From: JBBEAM01 sp040882845
Lineage (GTDB): Bacteria > Pseudomonadota > Alphaproteobacteria > Kiloniellales > DSM-21159
Direction: 5' to 3'
Assembly: GCA_040882845.1 (NCBI GenBank)
Contig: JBBEAM010000003.1
Coordinates: forward strand, 1 to 64,000
Length of the DNA stretch: 64,000 bases
Below are positions 45,087-54,391 of this stretch, one piece after another (position 1 is the first letter of the stretch; every line of letters begins with the position of its first letter). A model generated the notes under the pieces. The model saw nothing but the letters and a program-made list of their open reading frames with translations. It searched no databases and had not been told where the DNA came from. A program made the position numbers and the translations under genes.

Positions 45087-45980
45087 ATGCCCCGCCTCGC
45101 CGTTCGCCACGAAACGGTTTACCGCTACGCACGCCCGGTCAGCTTCGGCGAGCATCGCCTGATGTTCCGGCCGCGCGACAGCCACGATCTGCGGCTGGTC
45201 GACACCGCGCTGACCATCTCGCCGCGCGCCAAGGTGCGCTGGCTGCATGACGTCTTTTCCAACTCCATCGCCATGGCCAGCTTCAAGGATCCGGCCGAGG
45301 AACTGCGGTTCGAGAGCAATATCGTGATCGACCACTATGGCCTGTCCGAGCCGGAATTCTCGATCGAGCCCTATGCCCGGACCTATCCCTTCACCTATCC
45401 GGCCGAGGAAAGTCCGGACCTGGCGCGCAGCATCGAGCGCGACGATCCCGATCCGGACCGCCTGGTCGATGCCTGGGCGAAGCGCTTTCTCAACGGCGGC
45501 TCGACGGTCGATACCCAGAGTCTGCTGGTCAGCATGACCAAGACCATTCACGCCGAATTCAGCTATCAGCGCCGCTACGCCATCGGCGTGCAGACGCCGA
45601 CCGAAACCCTGAAGCTCGGCTGCGGTTCCTGCCGTGACCTGGCGCTGTTGATGATGGCGTCGGTGCGCTCCCTGGGTTTGGCGGCCCGCTTCGTCTCCGG
45701 ATACCTCTATGACTCCAGTCTCGACAATCGGGACGGAACGGCGGTGCGCGGCGCCGGCGATACCCATGCCTGGGTCCAGGTTTATCTCCCCGGCGCAGGC
45801 TGGGCGGAGTTCGATCCGACCAATGGGCTGGTCGGCGGCGCCAACCTGATCCGGATCGCCGTGGCGCGTAATCCGGCGCAGGCGGTGCCTCTGCAGGGCA
45901 GCTACTTCGGCGCTACCGAGGACTACATCGGGATGTCCGTCGAGGTCGAGGTGTCGCGCGTGCCTAAAGACGGCGATTGA
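45087..45980 (+). CDS. Transglutaminase-like family protein
   Basis: 297 residues. A beta-rich N-terminal domain (RHETVYRYARPVSFGEHRLMFRPRDSHDLRL) is typical of bacterial transglutaminase-like proteins. The papain-like triad is Cys182 in LGCGSCRDLA, His227 in GDTHAWVQVY and Asp243 in EFDPTNG. No signal peptide, so probably cytoplasmic; the reaction may be amide hydrolysis or protein crosslinking. The closing motif GATEDYIGMSVEVEVSRV is a family trait. Biological role of the family is poorly known. Confidence 0.9.
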   Translation: MPRLAVRHETVYRYARPVSFGEHRLMFRPRDSHDLRLVDTALTISPRAKVRWLHDVFSNSIAMASFKDPAEELRFESNIVIDHYGLSEPEFSIEPYARTYPFTYPAEESPDLARSIERDDPDPDRLVDAWAKRFLNGGSTVDTQSLLVSMTKTIHAEFSYQRRYAIGVQTPTETLKLGCGSCRDLALLMMASVRSLGLAARFVSGYLYDSSLDNRDGTAVRGAGDTHAWVQVYLPGAGWAEFDPTNGLVGGANLIRIAVARNPAQAVPLQGSYFGATEDYIGMSVEVEVSRVPKDGD

Positions 45981-46048
45981 GCGCCACTCCCGGCGCTGTC
46001 ACCCCAAAGTGATTCGTCTGTTATGGCCGGAAGCGGCAGGCTTCCGTC

Positions 46049-46768
46049 ATGCGTAACCTGACCGCACTTGCCTTGGCTGCTGCACTGCTCGCCCTGGCGC
46101 CGGACGATGCCGCGGCGCAGGCCGACGCTTCTCCGGTGGTTGTCGAACTGTTCACCAGCCAGGGCTGCAGCTCCTGTCCGCCCGCCGACGCGCTGTTGCA
46201 AGAGCTCGCCGGGCGCGACGACGTCATCGCCCTGGGCCACCACGTCGACTACTGGGATTACATCGGCTGGCAGGACCCTTTCGCCCGCCCCGAATCGACC
46301 GAGCGGCAGCGCGGCTATTCGCGCGCGCTGGGGCTGTCCTTCATATACACCCCGCAGATGGTGATCGACGGCCGGCATGACGTGGTCGGATCGCGCCGCA
46401 GCGAGGTGCGTGCCACGATCGACAGCTTCGCCGCCGAGAAGAAGCCGGCCCAGGTGCGGATCGACGCGGCGCGCGGCGTGATCGTCGTCGAGGCCGGCGC
46501 GGCGCCGGAGGAACCCTGCATCGTCTGGCTGGCCAGCTTCGACAGCGCCCATGAAACCGCCGTGCAGCGCGGCGAGAACAGCGGCCGCAAGCTGGTCGAC
46601 GCCAACGTGGTGCGCAACTTCGAGAAGATCGGCACCTATCTCGGGCCGCGTCTGGAGATCGAAGTCGATCTCGCCGCCGCGAAGGCGGCCGGCCGGGGCG
46701 GAGTCGCGGTGCTGATCCAGCATTCGACCAACGGCCCGATCCTGGGAGCGGCCAAGCTGGACTTCTAG
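46049..46768 (+). CDS. DUF1223 family thioredoxin-fold protein
   Basis: 239 residues. A signal peptide (MRNLTALALAAALLALAPDDAAA) precedes VVVELFTSQGCSSCPPADALLQEL, a CSSC thioredoxin-like active site, and HVDYWDYIGWQDPFA, the DUF1223 signature. Probably a periplasmic thiol protein of unknown partner. Its stop codon shares a CTAG palindrome with the stop codon of the convergent glycosyltransferase gene (overlap 46765-46768). Confidence 0.9.
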   Translation: MRNLTALALAAALLALAPDDAAAQADASPVVVELFTSQGCSSCPPADALLQELAGRDDVIALGHHVDYWDYIGWQDPFARPESTERQRGYSRALGLSFIYTPQMVIDGRHDVVGSRRSEVRATIDSFAAEKKPAQVRIDAARGVIVVEAGAAPEEPCIVWLASFDSAHETAVQRGENSGRKLVDANVVRNFEKIGTYLGPRLEIEVDLAAAKAAGRGGVAVLIQHSTNGPILGAAKLDF

Positions 46769-48489
46769 TCGTCCTTGCCGCCGCTCCGCGACAGCCGCAC
46801 CACGCCGAGCTTGGCCAGCCAGGCGAGCGTCGCGATGGCGGCCTCCCGATCCGCTTCAGGCAGCTCCGCGAGCAGAGCCTTCAGAGTTAGCGGCTTCGCA
46901 CTGAGCTGGGCGAGGAGTTCCTGGCGGTGCCGCGCCGGCAGGCGGCGTTCCGCGCCGAAGCTGGCGAGCTTGAGGCCCTCGAGCGCGGCGAGCCGGGTTT
47001 CCGGCACGTCGGATGCAAGGGTCACCACGGTGTCCTTGCCCAGATATTCCGTGGGATAGCCGGCAAAGAGGCGGGTCGGGTCGCCGCGGCTGGGATGCGG
47101 CGCGGTCTCGGCGGCACCCAGCGGCGCGACCTCGGTATCCCTGGCCCGGCGCGCCGCCAGCTCGCCCCACAGCGCCTGATAGGCGGCGATGACGTGGCGC
47201 CAATCGAAAACCTCGCGCGCCCGCCGCGCGCCCGCCGCGCCCAGTTTGCGGCGCAGTTCGGCGTCCTCTACCAGGCGGGTGACGGCCTCGGCCGCCGCGT
47301 CGATCTCCACGGCGACGCTCTGGCTGGCATAGCCGATGTAGTGATCGTAGTTGAACATCTCGGCGGCGAAGCTGCGGGCCAGTCCGGGCGCGCTGCCGGG
47401 CTGCGGCTGCCAGGTCGGCACCGTCAGGCCGTCGATCTCGGGGCGGACCGTCTGGCGGTAGCCGTCCCAGTCGCTGACCACCACCGGCAGGCCGGCGGCC
47501 ATCGCCTCCAGCGGCGTCAGGCCATAGGTCTCCTGGATGTTGTCGGAGAAGGAGAGGAAGAGATCCGCTGCGTGCCAGACCTCGCTGCGCACCGCCGGGT
47601 CGCCGCCGTCGAGGAAGTGGCAGGTCACCTCCGGGGCGATTTCCGCCGCAGCTTCCTTGAAGGCCGTCTCGATCCAGTCGTTGGCGAACCAGCCGGCCTG
47701 GATCAGGTGCAGCCTGCGGCCGCTGCGCACGGCGGCGGCCTGCATCGCGCTGTACATCGGGAAGGGGTTGGCCTTGGCGTGGAAGGACAAGCGCCCGAGG
47801 AACAGCCCGGCGATATCCGCCTCCGCGATGCCGAGACGCTGGCGCAGCGCCTGCCCGGCAGCACGGCGCCCGGGCGTCGCCGCGTAGTCGTCGCTGTGCA
47901 CGCCGAGCGGGATCACCGGGGTCTGGCAGGCCAGCGTGGCCCGGACTCCGAAGCGTGACTCCAGATAGGCCGCCTGGGATTCGATCTGCCGCAGCACCAT
48001 GTCGCGCACCGCCTCGGAGGTGCAGATCACTGCGTCCCAAGGCTGCACCGGGGCGCTCAGCAGCTCCGCCAGCCCCGCCATGGCGCCTTCCGACGAAGTG
48101 GTGTGGGTGACGCCGCAGATCGAAAAGCCGCGCTGGTCGCCGTGACGGCGCTGCCAGGTCTGCGGCGCGATCAGCGGATCGGGGCGATAGAGCGTGCCCG
48201 GCTCGGCGGCGCGCTCGATCCGGTCGAGAGGGATGTGGACGCAGGCCGTGCGGCTGCCGGTGAAGCCGTGGAGCTGCCGGGCGAAGGCTTCGGCCTGGGC
48301 GCGGGTCTGGCAATAGGCATAGAAGGTCTCGAGGCCGCCGTGCCGGGCGAAGGCTTTGAGGAAGGCTTCGCCGGCGGCGTGGCGGCCCTTGATCTCGTCC
48401 TTTGCGACATAGCCGCTGGGCGCATAGAGCAGCGCGGCGTTGGCCCGCGCCGTCTGTCCGCTGCCGTTCTCGCCGCTCTCCCGCGCCAT
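46765..48489 (-). CDS. GT4-like glycosyltransferase with C-terminal helical extension
   Basis: 574 residues. GT-B fold with the donor-binding motif SDNIQETYGLTPLEAMAAGLPVVVSDWDGY (an EX7E-type pair) around 340. The N-domain carries LLYAPSGYVAKDEIKGRHAAGEAFLKAF. About 100 residues beyond the GT-B domain (from PTRLFAGYPTEYLGKD) form an extra helical region. ATG 48489 has a GGGGGCGGG tract 3 nt upstream; the reading frame remains open to 48693 inside the neighbouring htpG region. Acceptor unknown. Leftward, 79 bp after htpG. Confidence 0.82.
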   Translation of the reverse strand: MARESGENGSGQTARANAALLYAPSGYVAKDEIKGRHAAGEAFLKAFARHGGLETFYAYCQTRAQAEAFARQLHGFTGSRTACVHIPLDRIERAAEPGTLYRPDPLIAPQTWQRRHGDQRGFSICGVTHTTSSEGAMAGLAELLSAPVQPWDAVICTSEAVRDMVLRQIESQAAYLESRFGVRATLACQTPVIPLGVHSDDYAATPGRRAAGQALRQRLGIAEADIAGLFLGRLSFHAKANPFPMYSAMQAAAVRSGRRLHLIQAGWFANDWIETAFKEAAAEIAPEVTCHFLDGGDPAVRSEVWHAADLFLSFSDNIQETYGLTPLEAMAAGLPVVVSDWDGYRQTVRPEIDGLTVPTWQPQPGSAPGLARSFAAEMFNYDHYIGYASQSVAVEIDAAAEAVTRLVEDAELRRKLGAAGARRAREVFDWRHVIAAYQALWGELAARRARDTEVAPLGAAETAPHPSRGDPTRLFAGYPTEYLGKDTVVTLASDVPETRLAALEGLKLASFGAERRLPARHRQELLAQLSAKPLTLKALLAELPEADREAAIATLAWLAKLGVVRLSRSGGKDD

Positions 48490-48568
48490 CCCGCCCCCTT
48501 CGCTGGCCGCATCTTGCGCGGGCGGCCGGGCGGTGACAAGCGGGGCCCCTCCGAAGGGGTGGGGGCTG

Positions 48569-50461
48569 CTACTCTGCGGCCGAGGAGAGACCGCGTTCCA
48601 TGCAGGCGGCGAGGCGGCGGGAGAAGCCGCCGGGGTCGGGCAGCGGCTCGCCCTCCAGGATCCGCGCCTGATCGAGCAGCAGTCTGGCCGCATCCGCCAG
48701 TCCGTCCTTGTCCGCGCCCTCCAGGCGGCTCGAGAGCTGCCGGATCAGGGCATGGTTCGGGTTGATCTCCAGCACCCGCTGGGCCGCCGCGTCGATCTCG
48801 CGGTGCTGGGACAGCACCCGGGCGAGATGCAGATCGAGATCGCCGTCGTCGGCGACCAGACAGACCGGACTGTTGGCCAGGCGCTTGGAGCGGCGCACGT
48901 CCTTAACGTCGTCCTTCAAGGTCTGCTTCATGAAGGCGATGACCTTCTCGATCTCGGGCGCGGCGCCTTGACTGTCTTTGCCATCCTCGCTGGCCGTCTC
49001 CGGCTGTTCGTCCTTCTGCTCGAACTCCGTTCCGGCGCGGGTCACGGAGCTCAGCAGAGTCTCCTCGTAGCTGCCGACCGAAGGGACCCAGAAGTCGTCC
49101 ACCGGATCGGTGAGCAGCAGCACCTCGATGCCCTTCTGCAGGAAGCCCTCGATCTGCGGCGAGTCCTTGAGCTTGGCGGCGCTGTCGCCGGAGATGTAAT
49201 AGATCGCCGATTGGCCCGGTTGCATCCGGGCCTTGTAGTCGGCCAGGCTGGTCCAGCCCTCGACGGCGCTGCTGCGGAAGCGCGCCAGCTCCAGCAGCGC
49301 CGCGCGCCGCTCGCTGTCCTCGTAGATGCCTTCCTTGAGCACCGGCCCGAAGGCTTCCCAGAAAACGGCGTAGTCCTCGGGCGCCGACCCGGCTTTTTTC
49401 CGCAGGGTTTCCAGCACCCGCTTGACCACTCCGTTGCGGATCTTGGTCAGCACCGGATCGTGCTGCAGGTGCTCGCGGCTGACGTTGAGCGAGATATCCT
49501 GGGAATCGATCACGCCGCGCAGAAAGCGCAGGTAGGGCGGCACCAGGGTTTCGCAGTCCTCGGTGATGAAGACCCGCTTGACGTAGAGGCGCACGCAGCC
49601 GCTGCGCGCCGGATCGAAGAGGTCGTGCGGCCGCTGCGAAGGAATGTAGAGCAGACCGGAATACTCGATCACGCCCTCGGCGTGGAAATGCATCCAGTGC
49701 CAGGGGTCGTCGAAGGCGTGGGCGACGTGGTGGTAGAACTCGGTGTACTGCTCCTTGGAGATTTCCGACTTCGGCCGGGTCCAGATCGCCGAGGCGGAGT
49801 TGAGCTGCTGCGCCTCGCCGCCGCCGCCGAGCAGGATCGGCACGCCGATATGGTCGCTGTAGCTGCGCACGATCCGCTGGATGTCGCGCTCCTCCAGGAA
49901 GCGCTGCTCGTCCTTCTTGAGATGCAGGGTGATCTTGGTGCCGCGGGCGGCGATCTGCTTGCCCATGTCGGTGATGGAGAAACCGCCGGTGCCGTCGGAT
50001 TCCCAGCGCCAGTTCTCCGACTCGCCGGCCTTGCGGCTCTCGACGACCACGCGCTCGGCGACCATGAAGGCGGAATAGAAGCCGACGCCGAACTGGCCGA
50101 TCAGCTCGAGATCTGCATCCTTTTTCTCCATCTTGGAGAGAAAGGCGCTCGACCCGGAATGGGCGATGGTGCCCAGGTTCTCGATCAGGTCGCCGCGGTT
50201 CATGCCGATGCCGTTGTCGACGACGGTCAGAGTCCCCGCCTCCTTGTCGGGCAGGATCTGGATCTTGAACTCGGGATCGTCGCTGATCAGGCCGGGGTCG
50301 GTGATCGCCAGATAGCGCAGGCGGTCGCAGGCGTCGGAGGCGTTGGAGACCAGCTCGCGCAGGAAAATTTCCTTATTCGAGTAGAGCGAGTTGGCGACGA
50401 TGTCGAGCAGCCGGCTGACTTCGGCCTGAAAGGAGAGGGTTTCCTGGGCGTCTTGCGTCAT
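48569..50461 (-). CDS. htpG: Molecular chaperone HtpG (Hsp90)
   Basis: 630 residues. The GHKL ATPase N-domain has SLYSNKEIFLRELVSNASDACDRLRY, DNGIGMNRGDLIENLGTIA and QFGVGFYSAFMVA. The middle and dimerisation domains follow normally. Length and motif order match bacterial Hsp90. The acidic stretch EFEQKDEQPETASEDGKDSQGAAPE at about 500 is an ordinary linker. Divergent from the helicase gene; a heat-shock-type promoter is suggested upstream. Confidence 0.96.
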   Translation of the reverse strand: MTQDAQETLSFQAEVSRLLDIVANSLYSNKEIFLRELVSNASDACDRLRYLAITDPGLISDDPEFKIQILPDKEAGTLTVVDNGIGMNRGDLIENLGTIAHSGSSAFLSKMEKKDADLELIGQFGVGFYSAFMVAERVVVESRKAGESENWRWESDGTGGFSITDMGKQIAARGTKITLHLKKDEQRFLEERDIQRIVRSYSDHIGVPILLGGGGEAQQLNSASAIWTRPKSEISKEQYTEFYHHVAHAFDDPWHWMHFHAEGVIEYSGLLYIPSQRPHDLFDPARSGCVRLYVKRVFITEDCETLVPPYLRFLRGVIDSQDISLNVSREHLQHDPVLTKIRNGVVKRVLETLRKKAGSAPEDYAVFWEAFGPVLKEGIYEDSERRAALLELARFRSSAVEGWTSLADYKARMQPGQSAIYYISGDSAAKLKDSPQIEGFLQKGIEVLLLTDPVDDFWVPSVGSYEETLLSSVTRAGTEFEQKDEQPETASEDGKDSQGAAPEIEKVIAFMKQTLKDDVKDVRRSKRLANSPVCLVADDGDLDLHLARVLSQHREIDAAAQRVLEINPNHALIRQLSSRLEGADKDGLADAARLLLDQARILEGEPLPDPGGFSRRLAACMERGLSSAAE

Positions 50462-50541
50462 GTCGCTCGCTTCATTTTCTGCCGCCGCCGCCGCGAGGAG
50501 CCGGGGCGGGGATTTGCCGGTGGTTTTGTCCGTAGTCCGTT

Positions 50542-50573
50542 GTTATGTGTGTCAGAGACAGAAAAGCTACAAG
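50542..50573 (-). promoter_or_regulatory. htpG: Possible RpoH-type promoter of htpG
   Basis: On the minus strand CTTG (from 50573) is followed after 18 nt by CACATAAC (50549-50542), about 80 nt before the htpG ATG. Alphaproteobacterial sigma-32 promoters usually read CTTG, 17-18 nt, CYTATNT. The -10 part fits only loosely. The presence of htpG downstream makes heat-shock control likely. Confidence 0.35.
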
Positions 50574-50624
50574 GCCGCGTTTCATCACCGGCCGCGATCC
50601 CCAGAGACGAACCGCAGCGAGCAG

Positions 50625-53297
50625 ATGACCCCGTCTCCCTCTAGACGCGTCACCGCCGTTCTTGGTCCCACCAACACCGGCAAGACCTACCTGGCGATGG
50701 AGCGTATGGCCGCCCACGACAGCGGCATCATGGGTTTTCCGCTGCGCCTGCTGGCGCGTGAGAACTACGACCGCATGGTGGCGATGAAGGGGGCCGGCGC
50801 CGTGGCACTGATCACCGGAGAGGAAAAGATCGTCCCGCCGGGCGCGCGCTATTTTCTTTGCACCGTGGAGTCCATGCCGCTCGGCCGCGATGTCGAGTTC
50901 CTGGCGGTGGACGAAATCCAGCTCGCCGCCGATCCCGAGCGCGGCCATGTCTTCACCGAACGCCTGCTCAAGGCGCGCGGCCGCGAGGAGACCATGTTTC
51001 TCGGCGCCGAGACGGCGCGGTCGCTGCTGCGCCGGCTGGTGCCGGGTGCCGAGACCGTCTCGCGGCCGCGCTTCTCGACCCTCTCCTACATCGGCCCGCG
51101 CAAGCTGACGCGCCTGCCGCCGCGCTCCGCCGTGGTCGCCTTCTCCGCCGCCGAGGTCTATGCCATGGCCGAGCTGATGCGCCGCCAGGCGGGCGGCACG
51201 GCGGTGGTGCTCGGCGCGCTTTCGCCGCGCACCCGCAACGCCCAGGTGGCAATGTTCGAGGCCGGGGAGGTCGACTATCTGGTCGCCACCGACGCCATCG
51301 GCATGGGCCTCAACCTCGATCTCGATCACGTCGCCTTTGCCCGGCTCAGCAAGTTCGACGGCCGCCGGCCGCGCCAGCTCAGCGCCGCTGAGGTCGGACA
51401 GATCGCCGGGCGCGCCGGGCGTCACATGGCCGACGGCAGCTTCGGGCCGACCGGCGATCTGGGCCCGTTCAGTCCGGAGATGATCGAAGCGGTGGAAACC
51501 CATTCCTTCGAACCGCTGCATGCCTTCTATTGGCGCAACGGCGAACTGGATTTCCGCAGCCCGGAGCAGCTCAAGCAGAGCCTGGAGGAGCGTCCGCCGC
51601 TGGCCGAGCTGATCCGGGTGCGCGATGCCGAGGACCAGCGCTCCCTCGACGCCCTGCTGCGCGATCCCGAGATGACGGCCCGGGCGAGCGGCCGCGACCG
51701 GGTGCGCCTGCTGTGGGAGGTCGCGCAGGTGCCGGATTTCGGCAAGACCCTGACCGACCAGCATGTGCGCCTGCTGGCGACGCTCTACCGCCATCTCGCC
51801 GATGGCGATGGCCGCCTGCCCGAGGACTGGGTGGCGGGCCAGGTGCGGCGTCTCGACAAGGTCGAGGGGGACATCGACTCCCTGGTCGCCCGCCTGGCCC
51901 ACATCCGGACCTGGACCTTCATCACCCACCGCGCCGATTGGCTCGCCGATTCCGATACTTGGCAGGAGATGACGCGCGGGATAGAAGACAGATTGTCCGA
52001 TGCGCTGCATGGGCGGCTAACGCAGCGTTTCGTGGATACCCGGGCCGCGACACTGATCAAACGCCTGAAGGGGGGCGAGGATCTGATGGGGGCCGTAAGA
52101 GCGAACGGCGAGGTGGTGGTCGAGGGCCAGACCGTCGGCCATCTTGAAGGCTTTCGCTTCACTCTCGATACGACCGTCGCCAAGGACGACGCGCCGCCGG
52201 TGCTGACCGCCGCGCGCCATGCCCTGGGCGAGGAGATTCCGCGCCGCCTGGCGCAGCTCGAGGCCGACAACGACGGCGCCTTCCTGCTGACCGAGGCGGG
52301 GAAGCTGACCTGGCGCGGAAATCCGGTGGCCCGCCTGGCCAAGGGCGACTCCGCCCTGCGGCCGCGGATCGAGGCCGACGACTGCGAGTTCTTCGACGGG
52401 CCGATGCGCGAGCGGGTGCGCCAGCGCCTGGTCGGCTGGCTGCAGCGGCACCTGCGCAACCGCCTGAGCGCGCTCTACGCGCTGCAGGAGGCCGAGTTCA
52501 CGCCGGCCGCCCGCGGTCTGGCTTTCCAGCTCGCGGAATCCCTCGGTTGCCTGCCGCGCTATGCCGTCTCCGCGCAGCTGCGCGAGCTCGACAAGGACGA
52601 CCGCAAGAAGCTGACCGAGATGAAGCTGCGGCTCGGCGCCGCCTCGATCTTCGTGCCGGCGCTGCTCAAGCCCAGCGCGATCCAGCTGCGCGCGCTGCTC
52701 TGGGCCGTGTTCAACGAACGCGAGGCGCCGACGCTGCCGCGCGAGGGCGCGGCCAGCTTCGTGCCGATCCTCGGCGACGACTTCTGCAACGCCATCGGCT
52801 ATCGCCGGCTGAGCGCCAAGCAGGGCGTGCTGGCGGTGCGCGCCGACGTGCTGGAGCGCCTGGCCTTCGAGGCGCGGCGGCTGAGCGCCACGGAGGGCTT
52901 CGCCGTGCCGCCGGTCTGGCAGCAGCTGCTCGAGGGCGGCGAGGCCGAGGTCGCCACCGCGCTGATCGGTCTCGGCTACCGCGCCGCGCGGCAGGAGGAG
53001 GGGCTGCGTTTTTACCGCAAGGGGCCGCGGCGCCGCCCGGCGGATCGCCCCGCCGAGAGCGGGCCGGCAACGGCCGAGGGAGAGGCGGCGGGACCGAGGG
53101 AGACGAGCGGCGGCGAAGCCCAGGCGGCGCCGCAGCGGCCCCGCCAGGAGCGCGGCCGCAAGCGCAAGGACGCCCAGGGCAAGAAAAACGCCGGCGGCAA
53201 GGGCCAGCAGAACCAGCCGCGCCACCAGCCTCGCGAGAAGCAGCCCGATCCCCATTCGCCCTTCGCCGTGCTGAAGGAGCTGAAGTTCGGCGGATGA
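50625..53297 (+). CDS. SUV3-like DExH/helicase-related protein
   Basis: 890 residues. Motif I GPTNTGKTYLAMERM is near the N-terminus, motif II VDEIQLAADPERGHVF follows, and AAEVGQIAGRAGRH is motif VI. This resembles the mitochondrial Suv3 RNA helicase, whose alphaproteobacterial homologues sit beside S4 and ferredoxin genes. About 100 C-terminal residues are low-complexity and rich in Arg, Lys, Gln and Gly, suggesting an RNA-binding tail. ATG 50625 starts at the domain; upstream in-frame codons to 50460 add a low-quality leader that overlaps the htpG start. RNA metabolism is the likely role. Confidence 0.88.
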   Translation: MTPSPSRRVTAVLGPTNTGKTYLAMERMAAHDSGIMGFPLRLLARENYDRMVAMKGAGAVALITGEEKIVPPGARYFLCTVESMPLGRDVEFLAVDEIQLAADPERGHVFTERLLKARGREETMFLGAETARSLLRRLVPGAETVSRPRFSTLSYIGPRKLTRLPPRSAVVAFSAAEVYAMAELMRRQAGGTAVVLGALSPRTRNAQVAMFEAGEVDYLVATDAIGMGLNLDLDHVAFARLSKFDGRRPRQLSAAEVGQIAGRAGRHMADGSFGPTGDLGPFSPEMIEAVETHSFEPLHAFYWRNGELDFRSPEQLKQSLEERPPLAELIRVRDAEDQRSLDALLRDPEMTARASGRDRVRLLWEVAQVPDFGKTLTDQHVRLLATLYRHLADGDGRLPEDWVAGQVRRLDKVEGDIDSLVARLAHIRTWTFITHRADWLADSDTWQEMTRGIEDRLSDALHGRLTQRFVDTRAATLIKRLKGGEDLMGAVRANGEVVVEGQTVGHLEGFRFTLDTTVAKDDAPPVLTAARHALGEEIPRRLAQLEADNDGAFLLTEAGKLTWRGNPVARLAKGDSALRPRIEADDCEFFDGPMRERVRQRLVGWLQRHLRNRLSALYALQEAEFTPAARGLAFQLAESLGCLPRYAVSAQLRELDKDDRKKLTEMKLRLGAASIFVPALLKPSAIQLRALLWAVFNEREAPTLPREGAASFVPILGDDFCNAIGYRRLSAKQGVLAVRADVLERLAFEARRLSATEGFAVPPVWQQLLEGGEAEVATALIGLGYRAARQEEGLRFYRKGPRRRPADRPAESGPATAEGEAAGPRETSGGEAQAAPQRPRQERGRKRKDAQGKKNAGGKGQQNQPRHQPREKQPDPHSPFAVLKELKFGG

Positions 53298-53319
53298 AGC
53301 TGCCCCGGAGCAGGCTGGA

Positions 53320-53703
53320 ATGACCGACGAAGCCTTCCTGCGGGCCGACAAGTGGCTCTATCAGGCGCGCTTCTTCAAGAGCCGTTCGCTCGCTTCCAAG
53401 GTCTGCGACGGCGGGCTGCGGATTTCTGGCAACAAGGTCGACAAGGCGCACGCCCGGGTGCGGGTCGGCGACGTGCTGACCTTTCCACAGGGTCTGCATA
53501 TCCGCGTGGTCAAGGTGCTGGCTCTGGGAACGCGGCGCGGCCCGGCCAGCGAGGCGCAGGGTCTCTACGAGGATCTCAGTCCGCCCGAGAAGCAAACGCC
53601 GCTGCCGAAGGCGGCACGCTCCGGCGTCATGACCCGCGACGCCGGCAGCGGCCGGCCGACCAAACGGGATCGGCGTCAGCTCGACCGGCTGCGCCGCGGG
53701 TGA
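53320..53703 (+). CDS. S4 domain RNA-binding protein, Hsp15-like
   Basis: 127 residues. The S4 motif LRADKWLYQARFFKSRSLASKVCDGGLRISGNKVDKAHARVRVGD spans about 8-52. The C-terminal tail is basic (KRDRRQLDRLRRG). Hsp15-type proteins bind free 50S subunits with stalled tRNA. Its gene starts 22 bp after the helicase gene and its 3' end overlaps the convergent SDR gene by 28 bp. Confidence 0.9.
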   Translation: MTDEAFLRADKWLYQARFFKSRSLASKVCDGGLRISGNKVDKAHARVRVGDVLTFPQGLHIRVVKVLALGTRRGPASEAQGLYEDLSPPEKQTPLPKAARSGVMTRDAGSGRPTKRDRRQLDRLRRG

Positions 53704-54383
53704 ACCGTCTGCGGGACGCCGTTGTCGCCAGGCCCCAGTCCGAGGATCAGATCCGCCGCCGCCTCCGCCCAGTCCTCCGGCTTGACCGCGTCGTCGGCGA
53801 GGTCGGGCAGGCAGGAGCGCAGCATCGCCGTGTCGATGATCCCGGGATTGAGGGCGACCGCGCAGAAGCCCCCGGGCAGTTCTTCGGCCAGGGATTGGCT
53901 GAGTCCCTCGATCGCCCACTTGCTGGCGCAGTAAGGCGCGACTTCGGGATCGGTCGAGCGGCCCCAGCCCGAGGAGAAGTTGACGATCGTGCCGCGGCCC
54001 TCGGCCAGCATCGCCGGCAGGAAGGCCTGGATGACGTTGATCGTGCCCTTGACGTTGACGTCGAGGACCATGTCGATTTCCTCCGGCGGCACCTTCCACA
54101 GCGGCGCGTTGCGGTTGATCGCCCCGGCGTTGTTGACGATGCGGGCGGGCGCGCCGGCGCTGCCCAGCGCCGCTTCTGCCCAGGCGTTCACCGCCGCCCG
54201 GTCGGTGATGTCCAGCGTCTCGAAGCCGTGCTCGGGATGGGCCGCGCGCAGCTCGGCGATGGCCGCGGCGGAACGGCCGCAGCCGAGCACGCGGTGGCCG
54301 CGGGCGATCAGCGTCTCGGCCAGGGCGCGGCCGGTGCCGCGGGTGCAGCCTGTCAGGACGATCGTCTCGGGGGAGTGCGGCAT
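53676..54383 (-). CDS. SDR family oxidoreductase
   Basis: 235 residues. TGCTRGTGRALAE is the Rossmann motif, NNAGAI the second motif, the catalytic serine lies in IVNFSSGWG and YCASKWAIEG supplies Tyr/Lys. ATG 54383 is used because MPHSPETIVLTG starts the fold; the frame extends upstream through the next gene (to 55007) by chance. Its 3' end overlaps the S4 gene by 28 bp, convergent. The C-terminus after VPQTVHPR is short. Substrate unknown. Confidence 0.85.
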   Translation of the reverse strand: MPHSPETIVLTGCTRGTGRALAETLIARGHRVLGCGRSAAAIAELRAAHPEHGFETLDITDRAAVNAWAEAALGSAGAPARIVNNAGAINRNAPLWKVPPEEIDMVLDVNVKGTINVIQAFLPAMLAEGRGTIVNFSSGWGRSTDPEVAPYCASKWAIEGLSQSLAEELPGGFCAVALNPGIIDTAMLRSCLPDLADDAVKPEDWAEAAADLILGLGPGDNGVPQTVHPRRSRSS

Positions 54384-54391
54384 GGGAGCTC

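Noticed and set aside
50472..52010. A 512-codon minus-strand frame opposite the helicase gene
   Set aside because: The helicase frame has motifs I, II and VI; the opposite frame has none.
52711..54099. A 462-codon minus-strand frame spanning the end of the helicase, the S4 gene and the SDR gene
   Set aside because: It is out of frame with the SDR motifs and antisense to two recognisable genes.
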